Under the pieces are notes generated by a model that was not told where the DNA came from, did not search any database, and worked only from the letters and a program-made list of their open reading frames with translations. Of a stretch of 64,000 bases of DNA, positions 35,197-46,000 are shown piece after piece. A program made the translations under genes and the position numbers. The stretch comes from Caenorhabditis remanei (taxonomy: Eukaryota > Nematoda > Chromadorea > Rhabditida > Rhabditidae). Each line of letters opens with the position of its first letter. Position 1 is the stretch's first letter. The stretch covers positions 11,327,717 through 11,391,716 of the forward strand of contig NC_071330.1 of assembly GCF_010183535.1 (NCBI RefSeq), read 5' to 3'.

Positions 35197-35490
35197 TGTG
35201 ATATCAAGAACATCCGGTTAAGTGGATTTTGATCTTCTGATAACTGTCTTCTCGTGTTTCGTACTTTAGTTATTCCTAAGAATTACTCATTACTATTTTC
35301 GAGAAAACAATTCGACCCATAAGATGATATTTGTGTTTATCTGAATAATCAAACCAGTTTCTTCCTTATATTTCAGATTCTGGAGAGTATATATGCCAGA
35401 AAGATATTGACAATTTTCAGTATCCTCCTTTTCAATCTAAAATTTCAGTTGTTTATTTTCCAGCATTCCTCACAATCACCATTTCCAGAA

Positions 35491-35733
35491 ATGAAGTTGT
35501 TCATCGTCGTACTCCTTGTGTTCAGTTGTCTCCAATTAATCTCTGCTGACATCTACTGTAATGATCGTGGAATCTGTACTGGAAGTGGGAGAGCAGCTGA
35601 GGATACTCGATGTGGAAACTGTCATTCGTGTACTTTCAAGAACTGTTGTCATGTTCGATTCACCAATCCATACACGAAATGCGATATTCCCGGATGGCGT
35701 TCCGATGTTTACAAGACTGTGAATGGAAAATAA
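35491..35733 (+). CDS. small Cys-rich secreted protein, 80 residues
   Basis: A single exon. The start ATG lies two bases after a TTTCCAG acceptor, so it is probably trans-spliced or has an upstream 5' exon. Residues 1-18 (MKLFIVVLLVFSCLQLIS) form a signal peptide. The mature part has eight cysteines in the order C-x6-C-x13-C-x2-C-x2-C-x3-CC-x10-C, around the segments DIYCNDRGICTGSG, RCGNCHSCTFKNCCHVRF and KCDIPGW. This implies a compact disulfide-bonded extracellular protein. No named family is recognised. AATAAA lies at 35762, 29 bases after the stop. Confidence 0.8.
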   Translation: MKLFIVVLLVFSCLQLISADIYCNDRGICTGSGRAAEDTRCGNCHSCTFKNCCHVRFTNPYTKCDIPGWRSDVYKTVNGK

Positions 35734-35761
35734 TTTGAATGAAATAAGATTGAAAATGTGA

Positions 35762-35767
35762 AATAAA
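35762..35767 (+). terminator. poly(A) signal of the small Cys-rich gene
   Basis: AATAAA 29 bases after the stop codon, followed by T-rich DNA. Confidence 0.65.
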
Positions 35768-36098
35768 GTTATTCATTATCAAGACTAACTTTGCAAAAAT
35801 AAGTTTTTCAGTTGCACATTCAAAATGAACATCAAAAAATCGAATCAACACAGACACCCAGCTGAGCATGTTTTGCCCATTTGACTCATTTAGCTCAAAA
35901 TGCAATATCGAGTAGATCTTCTGTTGACCCCTCCATTGTCCATTCGAAAGAAGATTTCATATTGAAAAAGAAAAAAGTCAAGCTGTGATTTTCAGCTTTT
36001 TAGTCATCCGATTCTGTAACAACAACAATAACAAATCAACCGGATCATCTGAATTTTGTATAAAAAGTGTGCTGCAATGAGATATCCATATTCCAACC

Positions 36099-38047
36099 AT
36101 GCATTTCCTCCCATTCATTTTCTGTATTCCTCTAGTCTTCGGAGCTCCAACAAAGGAGAACGCTCTCAACAAGATTCTGATCGAGGAGAATCCGGATACA
36201 GCGGGGAATCGAGAGAAGATTCGTGGAATTATCAATAAGGCATTCGCTAATCGCATACCGAGAGTTCAAGGGAGACAAGGAGTTGCTCCGCCAGTGAAGT
36301 TGGTGAGTATGAGTTTTTGGAGAATGTATCAGTGAATCCAGGCCTATTTCTATTCATAAACACTCATCTGTAAGCAATTCCAGGCTGCTCTCAACTATGG
36401 TCCAAAGAACAATCAAACCCATCGTTTCGAAGAGCTTAATTCAGAAATCAATGGTATCAACTCTCCCTCGTTTTCCCCTCAAACCCTACCAATTGATTCC
36501 AGAATATACATTTGAATCGGACATAATGCTCAATGAAAAACAAGCGAACAACCTAGCCAACTCCATCGAAAACGGACACTACCGAGCAAAAAGACAGGCG
36601 ATTGTGGACACAACTTTGTTCTGGAATGTTTCTGTTCCGATCGCTTATCAATTCGATTCAAAACTTTGTACGTTGGTTACTCTAGTTACAGTAGTCCGCA
36701 CTTCTCACTTTCAGCCGCTAACAACATAGCCAACGTTCGAAAAGCAATTCAATTCTGGAATGATAACAGCTGTTTGAGTTTCAACGTATAGTTACTGAAA
36801 AAATATGTACTGAAATCTAGTATTTTAGGAGGACAACAATGCCAACAACCGACTGTTTATGTCGAGCGCCGGAGGATGTTGGTCGTATGTCGGAAAGCAA
36901 GTTGACATGCCATACCAGGTGGTTTCAGTTGGTCCAAACTGTGATACGGTAGGTTATTACGAGAATCTGGAAACTCGAACCCCCCAACATTCCAGCTAGG
37001 AACAGCGACTCACGAACTGATGCATGCACTCGGTTTCTGGCATCAACAGTCTCGTTCCGATCGTGACGATTACGTCTACGTGGATTTCAGTAATATCATT
37101 CCAAGTCAAGCATATAATTTCCAAAAGATGCCATTAGATCAGGCCCAACTTTTGAATCTGAAATATGATTATGGAAGTGTTATGCAGTATTATCCATGTA
37201 AGTTGATAGGGAGACTGCAAAGCATTTCACAGCGAGTTTTTCAGATGCGTTCGCTCTTGACTCCTCGAAATACACAATTCTTGCAAAGGAGAGCGGATTC
37301 CAGAATAGTATGGGACAACGAGAAGCTCCAGCATTTTCAGATTTAGTGGCAATAAACAAGTTGTACAATTGTGACAGTGAGTTACGAAAGGCTTTTGTGG
37401 ATTTACGGGTGCATATTTCAGAAAAATGCACGAAACAAATGACTTGTTCAAACTGTGGATTCACTGACTCTCGGAACTGTAATCAGTGTAAATGCCCTCG
37501 TTATTTCTCCGGTCCAACTTGTGATGCTCTGCCATCTGGAAGTGCTGCAAATTGTAATGGGGAAGTGCTTCAGGTAACCGTCTGAAAACTGGACAGAGAG
37601 TATATTTCTTATTCCAGGCCTCATCCACGTGGCAAACGTTCGACGCTAAAGCTGGTGACCCGAACAGTTACACTTCTTCCACTACCAACTCCACTAATTG
37701 CTTCTGGCATATCAAGGCTCCAGCTGGTCAAAAAGTTGAGTTCAAGATGACAAAATCTCCAATGGCAGCTATTTGTATGCAAGAGTGTCCATGGCAAGCG
37801 CTTGAAATCAACATGGGAAAGTTCGATTTGTATGGAATGATGTAAGCAGACCCTGTCTAAGCAGTCCATCCTAACTCTCTCTTTCAGCACTTGCTGCGAC
37901 ACAATTCTTAATCAAGTTTTCACTTCGGAACAGAATATGGTGGCTCTTCGTGGAGTCATCAAATACAATCAGTTGACATTCAGTATTCAATACCGTGCGG
38001 TGCCAAGTCAAGGAATTGCAACCACCAATGTCTGTGTCTCCAGATAA
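36099..38047 (+). CDS. toh-1: astacin-family metalloprotease with EGF and CUB domains
   Basis: Ten exons: 36099-36302, 36384-36453, 36503-36667, 36715-36785, 36829-36948, 36996-37197, 37245-37376, 37422-37573, 37618-37841, 37888-38047, giving 499 residues. Order: signal peptide (MHFLPFIFCIPLVFGA), propeptide of about 105 residues ending in the furin-like site RAKR near 122, catalytic domain, EGF-like domain (about 322-355, CTKQMTCSNCGF to GPTCD) and CUB domain (about 374-495). The zinc motif HELMHALGFWH near residue 216 keeps the three His ligands and the catalytic Glu. The residue after the third His is Gln instead of the usual Glu, and the Met-turn reads SVMQYY instead of S-x-MHY. This secreted peptidase probably acts on extracellular matrix or cuticle. 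The EGF-CUB layout and the location suggest toh-1 (T24A11.3) from memory; the family is certain but the symbol is tentative. AATAAA at 38154. Confidence 0.93.
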
Positions 38048-38153
38048 TTTTTGGTTCTGATTGTTTTTTTTTTTTGGGAATGGGCACTAATTTATTGTCT
38101 TCTCTTAACCAATGGGGTCTCAAATTGTTGGTCTTTCAAAGCATTATTTGATG

Positions 38154-38159
38154 AATAAA
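38154..38159 (+). terminator. poly(A) signal of the astacin gene
   Basis: AATAAA about 107 bases after the stop codon. The convergent ML-domain gene has its own AATAAA on the other strand at 38201-38196, so the two 3' ends almost abut. Confidence 0.6.
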
Positions 38160-38224
38160 CGCTCAAAATTGGTATTGTCTTGAAAAATTTACATCTTTAT
38201 TAGTACGAAAACTCCTTAAAACCA

Positions 38225-38905
38225 TTAAGTATGAGTGAGAGCTCTAGCTTGGAAAATAACACACAAATCCTCCTTGGTGACGTCATCATGGAGCAAGTAC
38301 TCGAGTTGGTATGGCTTATCGTTCTGGAAAACATAATTATAGAACACGAAAGTACGCTCTACTGCTCACCTTCAAGAGATTGATGATAGCTGGGGTATCA
38401 GAGAAGTCGAGTTCCAAGTTGATAACTTGATTATTTCCCGGCTTGATTGGGCATGGGGTTCCGTTGGTGCATGCGTCGATGTTGTTCCTGGAATAGGAGA
38501 TTGGGGTAAGCGGTAGATAAAAAAGAGGCTTACAAAAGTCCAAAGGTTGGGACGGCAGTCCATCCACAGGTATTTATATTCCAGCTCCATACTTTGATGG
38601 TTTGCTTGAGTCCAGGGGAGGAGTAGGTGGATGATGGGTCGTTGATAGTGGTGGCGATGAGGAGTGGCTCAGTGAGACGGATTGGGTACTCGTAGGCTCC
38701 TAGAAACATGGGTGTCTTGCAGCTGATAAGTTTTGCCTCTCCCAACCCACTTACCCTTCTTATCCGTTGGATTGACATTGGTCACCATAATTGGTCCACT
38801 GGAACATTGCCACCAGTTGACCTTTGTCTCTGTACTGTTCGGCCATGTATCACATGCCGACGAGAGAGCGACCAAAGCGAAGAGACACAGACAACGATAG
38901 AGCAT
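38225..38905 (-). CDS. ML-domain (MD-2/NPC2-like) secreted lipid-binding protein 1
   Basis: Four exons on the - strand: 38905-38755, 38699-38534, 38487-38370, 38323-38225, giving 177 residues. The signal peptide is MLYRCLCLFALVALSSA. ML domains are single immunoglobulin-like beta sandwiches that hold a lipid or sterol. Family features seen are an early Cys (ACDTWPN), WWQCSSGPIMVTNVNP, the mid segment CGWTAVPTFGLL, the Cys pair ACTNGTPCPIKPGN that is the family hallmark, and a late LCVIFQARA beta strand with its Cys. The start ATG directly follows a TTTTCAG acceptor. It is adjacent to a paralogue at 39.6-40.2 kb and tail-to-tail with the astacin gene. Cargo is unknown. Confidence 0.88.
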
Positions 38906-39563
38906 CTGAAAACAGTTCGAGGGATACAATATGAGTTCTATTATATTCTAGTAGTTTTGAGATGAGAAACAAAATAGAAAAGAGTTGAGTGAAACATAGG
39001 AAATAAGGAAAATGGAAAATGGAGATTCTGCAAGAAAAAGGAAATTGTGGTGATCAAATAAAATGGGTGATAAGAGCATCGAAGCACATGGCATGTTGCC
39101 GAAAGACACGTTTTTTATTGTTCAGGAACAAGGTTAGGAGAAACTGAACTAGATGTGGCTAAGCAGCTACGAGATGGGGAGAGGCATAGCATGGATCTCC
39201 CCAGACAGTGTTGAGCATTCATCTAGCATCACTAAAACTTTAAAACTTATAAAGATTCTCAGAAATTCAGAGATATTCTTTGTTTGTGAACCTAGTTCTC
39301 TGCGGGGCTGCTTATTTCTTGCTAAGCATCTCCTTCTTCTTCTTTCTAAACATATCAAGTACTCAGAGTTCTTCAATGTTTGATTCTTGAGTTTAACTGG
39401 TCAACTCTTATCTCTTTTTATTCGACGTGATTGTAGTTTACTTTAAGTATGTACATGATGTTTTATTAGTTTTTTTACCCCGTGTTATAATGCAAATACA
39501 TAAATCAAAAAAAGAAAAAAAGAAATTAAAGCATCACTCCTCGAGTCCTCGAATCGAATGGTC

Positions 39564-40199
39564 TTACTGAAGGTAAGCCCATGCTTGAACCATCATACAC
39601 GAGTCGTCTCCGGATTGGTTGTCATGAAGCATGTACTCGAGTTGATATGGCTGATTGTCCTTGAGCAAATTGATGATTTGTTCGAATTGAGTGAAGTCAA
39701 TGGTCACGTCGAGTTCTTGATTTCCTGGTTTGACTGGGCATGGGACTCCGTGGTCGCAGGCGGAAAGGTCCTTCCTGAAATGAATTTTTTATGAAAAAGG
39801 AGCTCTGGATAGTCAAGACTGAGTTTCTTGAAGAAGGAAAATTAAAACTCACAAAAGTCCGAGAGTCGGGATAGAGGTCCATGTGCATCCAGACCATCCA
39901 CCGTACTTCCAGAGGTTGACAGTGTTACGAAGGTTTGGTTTCACATAGGTGTTGGTTGGGTTGTTGATTTGAGTCTTGACAACAATTGGCTTGCTCAAAT
40001 GGATTGGATACTCGTATTTGGTTCCAGTCGAGTCGTATGGAGTGGCATTTAAGAATTGAACTGGTCCATTGCTGCATTGCCACCAGTGCATTTGATGGTC
40101 AGTTCCATTTGGTGGGGCACAGTTGTCCAAGTTGGATGGGAGGACGAATGAGGAGGCAACAATGGCCAAGACGGAGAGGATGAGGCATCGGAGAAGCAT
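39564..40199 (-). CDS. ML-domain (MD-2/NPC2-like) secreted lipid-binding protein 2
   Basis: Two exons on the - strand, 40199-39853 and 39774-39564, giving 185 residues. The signal peptide is MLLRCLILSVLAIVASS. It is a close paralogue of the gene at 38225-38905, with matching blocks MHWWQCSNGPVQFLNATP, GCTWTSIPTLGLL, ACDHGVPCPVKPGN and PYQLEYMLHD, and a final CMMVQAWAYLQ. Of the three introns in the paralogue only the middle one, after the GLL codons, is kept. The ML fold and conserved cysteines point to an extracellular or endo-lysosomal lipid carrier. Possible poly(A) signal on the - strand at 39467-39462. Confidence 0.88.
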
Positions 40200-43079
40200 G
40201 GTTTATACTGAAATGAGGAGATCAGGAACTTTTAAAAAGTTATTTGGAGTTTCGAAGGAGAGGTAATCAAGTAAGGACGTTGCTGATAAAAAAGGAAACT
40301 GATAAGAATTGGAGAGTGGGAGTACAATGATTGAAGGAGGGAAGGACAAAATAGAAAAAAAAATGACAGGTATCAATAAAAATGTTGCGATTTAAGTTGA
40401 GGGAGCGCTTAACCAAGAAAACTGCTCTGGAATTATCACGGAACAAAATTTAGCTATTAATTCGCATTTGACAATTGCAATTGCATAACTTAGGAGCAAT
40501 GTAAAAGGAACATTTTTAAGAGATACTAGAATTTAAGGTACGATCAGATATCTTCAGAGTTGGGGTTTCATTGAAGCTAAACAGGCCCTGCATTCGAAAT
40601 ACGCCAAGCTTACTGTATAATTATTTATTACACGGAAGCCAAAAACCCTATTTCATCACTTATTAGAGCGCATTTGCTTTTATGAAAAACTGAAACCGCG
40701 AAAAGTGAATACAACTTCCCCCCATTCTCGTCTAATTTATACTCTTCTCCCCTTTCTTTCTTCTCCTCTTCCTTTCCTCAATCTCCTCCCACATCTTCGA
40801 AAAGAATTCTGAAATTCCTCCTCCCTCTTTTTGAGTTTTCAGTTATGTCCGTCTCCTTATCTCTTTTTTTGACGTCGATACTTTTTGAGAGAGAGAGACC
40901 AAGAGAGTAAGAAAGAATAGACTTGTTGCAAACACGTGCTCTCTGAAAGAACGAAGTGAACTTGATTTTTGTACAATTACTCTCAGAATGACAGTAATTT
41001 TAATACTTTCGTAGAAAAGATTATAATTCCGGTTTCGGAGAGAAATGGAGGATTTCCTGTTCAGATAGGATTACTCAACATGTTTATTTCCGTATTCGTT
41101 TCGAAGAAATGTGTCGATAGCATTTCTGTTATCAAATGTGTGAAGGGAAACTTGATCACTGATTGAAACATTTTCAAAGCGATTTTTGTTTTTTATCGGT
41201 CACTTCCTGTTGATGGAAATGGTTTTTTTTGGAAAAGGAAGAGAGTTTTGTCACATGTTTTGGTAGACTTAAAGAGCATGTGGGTAAAAGAATGTAGAAC
41301 AGATGCTCGGGTCGTAAGCTTGTCTTCATATGATATTTTCACGATGAGGCCAGGGCTACCAATGCAGCAGCGCTCTATTGACAAGAATTGTACATTTTTT
41401 TGAGTGACTGTGAGTATTCGAACTTAACTATCGTGTTTACCGGTGTCCAGGTGCTAAATATGTACAAATGACTATGTAAATGTAGAACGCTGTTTCAAAT
41501 AAGAAGTCGTCAACACTTTACAACTAGCGGTGTGACCGAAATACAGAGTCAAAAATGTTCTGAACTGTATCATTTTGAAATGTCTCGGAGCCGAGTATTA
41601 GTTTTCTGCATACCAATTGCCTAGATTTCGATGATTTTGAATGCTGTCATGCGCTGAATGATTCTGGAGTCCCCGTCTGAATTGTTCTAATCTCAGTGGT
41701 TCTGAATCTCCGTATAGTTTGTTCTTTTCAAATTATAGAAGGTACACATATCATATTCGATAGCCCAAAGTTCACGAGCTCTTTTTTTCATCAATCTCTG
41801 AAACTACAATCTATCCTGTATTACCACTTAATATCATCAACAATAAACAATTATCATTCAAACTCTTGATTTCTCTGAAAGGACGCATTGAACTCACTCA
41901 TTTCGTTTTTACAGCAGAAATCATGATAGAACTTCACGAACTCACAAATCAGACAAACGTGCCTTTTTGAAAAGGAAATTGTTGGGAGCTGCTTGAGAGT
42001 TCAGAAGATGCTTAGTTTGTGAGGAAGCTGCTTAGTCTTTTAAAAGTTTGCTCTTCGATGCCTGGAATTGTTTCTCCTTAGCAAGAAATCATGAACAGTG
42101 TCGCATCAAACTAAGCAACACTTGGCGCTGCTTAGCTCCTCGGTGGGGTTGATCTCTGAAATGCTCTACAAACTCTATTCTTCGTACCTTTTCTCCTTCT
42201 CTTCCCACGTGTTTGTTCCCCCAATAACTGATAACTTCTTCTACTTTGTTCCCACTACTACCGTAATAAACAATTTACAACTTCTCCTTATTTCAGATAA
42301 CACACTCGTCCAATGTGTCGGTACGAAGTACAATTGACCTACTCCTTCTCTTTTTTACTGCTCCCACAATGACCTAGAACTGTACAAATTTCGATGACAT
42401 TTCGGTTTTAGTGTATGCATTCAAATTGATAAAATAGAGTCAAGGAGCAATGTGTGATTATATTTTAATTGTCGAGCAGACATCAAACAGAAGAAAGAAA
42501 TGGAGGAGACGCCTAGATTTCAATGAATTCCGGTTTTGTGGTGAGAAGTAGAAGTAGAAAAAGAAGAAGATGACAAACAAGGAGAACATGGTAAATTTGT
42601 TGCTGCAAGAATGTTACTTAGACCCAGTGTGGGAGCTGCTTAGCTAAACGTGCTCAATGGTTTCACAGGGTTAGGATAGCTTGTGATCTGGCTATTTCAA
42701 GTTTTTCAACAAGTAACTTGGGGTGGCTTATGATATGGGTCTGCTTGTTGGTCATGAACTTCTATATTCGGTTCCGACGGTCCTTAGAATTCTCGGTTTT
42801 GCGTACAATCCGCATGTGAAACACAAACTTTAATTTAAGTAAATTTTATTATCAAAGTCGAGTCAAAGCAAGTAAATCGAAGAATGTCAGTTTTGTGTGG
42901 TTTCGAATTAAAATAATACAAAAAATTACAGAAAAGTAGAGAAGAATGATCACCAGTTTCCGAGTTAGAAGCGTTGTTTTCAGGGGATTTACAGATGGAA
43001 TTTCAGACAAATTATAGATTTTAAAGTTGAAGCAAATGAAGAAAAACTAGCAAGAAACTAGTTGTAGGCAATAATTAAA
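40200..43079. other. intergenic, no gene seen
   Basis: 2.9 kb of AT-rich DNA between the ML gene and the 3' end of the SAM-PDZ gene. It holds four copies of the GGGAGCTGCTTAG word (41.98-42.64 kb), CT-rich tracts near 40.74-40.87 kb, and possibly the ML2 promoter. No exon chain could be built on either strand. AATAAA on the - strand at 42850-42845 may end the SAM-PDZ transcript. Confidence 0.55.
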
Positions 43080-46000
43080 TTATTCTGTTGGTGTCTGAGG
43101 TGACGAAGATATTCCACTACTTGATGATTCCTTCTGAAAATTCGGAGTATACTATTTTCGAACGCATCCGTTCTGTTAAACACATACCTGTTGAGTTTCA
43201 TCTAAAATCGTGTCAGTTTTTCTGCGTAGAACGACGAATCGGATGGCTGATCCATTGGAATCAGATATCAGTTTTGTGAGCATCAGAGCACTTTTGAATT
43301 GCTCTCCGGCACGTTCATTGATTTCCAGAAGACTGGAAAGTGATAATTATTTGGTCAGTTGGCGCTGATGAACTTACCAATCATGTTCTTTCAATGGCAA
43401 GTTCGCTCCATTGACTTTGGTAATCTGAAGACATCCTAACCTTCCATGGGTTACTGTAATGTCTCTTGTCGTCAATGGAGTCTCCACAGCCAGAACCTGA
43501 TCATAACTGGTCTGTTTCACGATATCAAATAGTGTCTTGTGGTTGTTTCGTGGATCATCTTGAGGTGTTTCCGGACCATTTTTGATTATTTTTTCGAGTT
43601 CGGAAAGCAAGTTTTGTCGAGTTTCTGAGTCAGAGACACCAAGTTGCGCTGAAAAACATTTGTTGCATTGAGAGTTTTGGCAGATAAGAACTAACCCAAC
43701 GTCTGATCATTCCACTGTAATAAATCCTCTCCTCGCAGATCATAACCAATCAATAATCCAGCAACATCATCCATCTGTGCCGACTGTAACCATAAGAGAA
43801 CATCATCCAAAGTCCATTCTTTCACTGTTTTTCTCTTCCATGCAGCCAGTGACATTTTCTCTTTCGCTCGACGTGTTCTCTTCTTTGATACTCGATGTTG
43901 TTCCATGTTACTCATTGCAGTACTGTCAAGATCAGGGCATGACTTTCGGAGTTGCACACTGGAACATTTTATGATATAAATATTGGAAAAGGGTATACAA
44001 ACCATGACTGGAAGCTGTATCGATTGTTGTTCACTGTTCCAGATGATTCCGTTTCCTTTTTTGGTCTCATTATGGCAGTTGTCTGATGGTCGTCGTCTAC
44101 AGTGATTGTGGCTGAAAACAATAGATTTTAGGTTTTGTTATTCAATATGAATTTCTAGATCACACTGTAGAGAATTAGTTTGTTTTCAAATTTCAAATTC
44201 CAAATATTCTAAAAACTCACTCTTAAACTCGCCAACAGAAGCAGACGATGAAGATGATGGACTCGGACTGCTACTAGTAATCGAGACCTCTGTCGATGCA
44301 CATAAATTCGATGGTTTCCTCTTAACCATTGAACTTCTCTCAATCTTCACCGGCACCCTCGTCTCAATATTTCTCGGAAATTCAACCGAATGAATATGAT
44401 TTCTCGGTCCCAAGACTTCTCCAGATTTACTTCGGACTCCTGTTCGGATATCAGTCAGATTCATACTTTGTGGACGTTCTTCTCGTAATGCTTCACTTAT
44501 TGATGGACGTGCTGACTTGTTTCTTTCACGGAATGTCCAGTTACCCATGAAGAATAATGGCTTCTTCGAGCTGAAATTTTTCGGAAAAAATGTGATGTTG
44601 GTACGTGGTTTCTGAGTAGGAAAAAAACAAAATGTTGAAAATAGTTTGTTCTATTCCTACAGTGTTTGTTTTAAAATTTTTTAAAACAATAAAATCCAAA
44701 CCTTTTAGAAAAAATGGACCCTCTTGGATTTCCAATGTCCTTTGCAGTGTCTTTCTCCATTTTTGGTGGATTCGGTGGAGCTGGTGGAGGGACTGATTTT
44801 GAGTTTATCGATTGATTATATCGGGTGAATCTTCTCAGAGCTGGTTGCTCATCGTTTCCGTAGATCCCAGCGATCTGGAACAAAAATATTATGAAAATGG
44901 TTTTCTGATATTAGATCTAATGGAGGGTAGGCTAGTGTCTACTGAAACACTTGAGAATTTCGAGAATGCATAATGCCTATTCTAATCTATACCTATAGAT
45001 ACCGACAAGAAACGAGAAAAGCCAGGAAAAAAGGGGGGAAATAAAAGATAAATAAATGGGATGAATGAATGGTTTTGAGAAGAATAAAGGGGAAAAGATG
45101 TAAATGATGGTATAATATGATGGGTGGAAAGAATAAGAAAACGAATGAGAAGAAGGGTGTGAAGAAAAGAAGAATTGAAAGGACAAATAATAAAAAAAGA
45201 AGAAGATGATGGTCTTTGTTTCTTGACATGTGTCTATGCTTCAAGTGGAAACAGAAGGACGAGAGGGAAGACGGAAACGCGCCGGAGGTGCGCCAGACAC
45301 TCGTACTTGAAAAGGTTGGTTAGGGGGGATTAGCCAAATGAGGTAATTTGTATTATAAGTTTTCATTTTCTGTTATCATGCTTGGTTCTTGAAATATCAC
45401 TTATTTTCCAATGTTGCAAAGTTTAGTTCTAAACGTACTTTCAAAAATTGCACATATCCCGAAAAAGGTAGGAGATAAATAAGAAAATGAGCAACAATAC
45501 GTAAAAAAGTGTTCACTCTACACGTTCAACTAATTGACAAATTTTCTACATTTATCAAGTTTTGGAAATTGGTTAAGAGAGGAATTGTCGAGAGTTAACG
45601 AGAAAGGGAGACGCAGATAAGCTAGACACTCTCGCTTCTCTGCGCGCTCTCTACTTCTCATTGATGCTCACTTTTTTGTGGCGAGAATGTGCTCTAAACT
45701 TTCTATTTTGAAAACTCTTTCCGTGCTTCTGACGTACTTAACGAAGCAAAATTTACAAATTCGAGAACTTTTGGCAACCATAATGGCAAGTCAGAAAATC
45801 CGTGTTCCACCTCCTCCGTTTGCTTCTTCATATTCTTTTTCCCCTTTAGCCCCCCTTTGCCACGGATGGATTAGTACAGAAGACCGCCCGTTTGTATGTT
45901 TATCCGTTGGTCGGTCCACTCGAAACAACTATTCAAATGTTCCGACCGAACGGATAAGATGGAGAAGAAAAAGAAGCATTTTCAATTCTTTGTGAAACCA

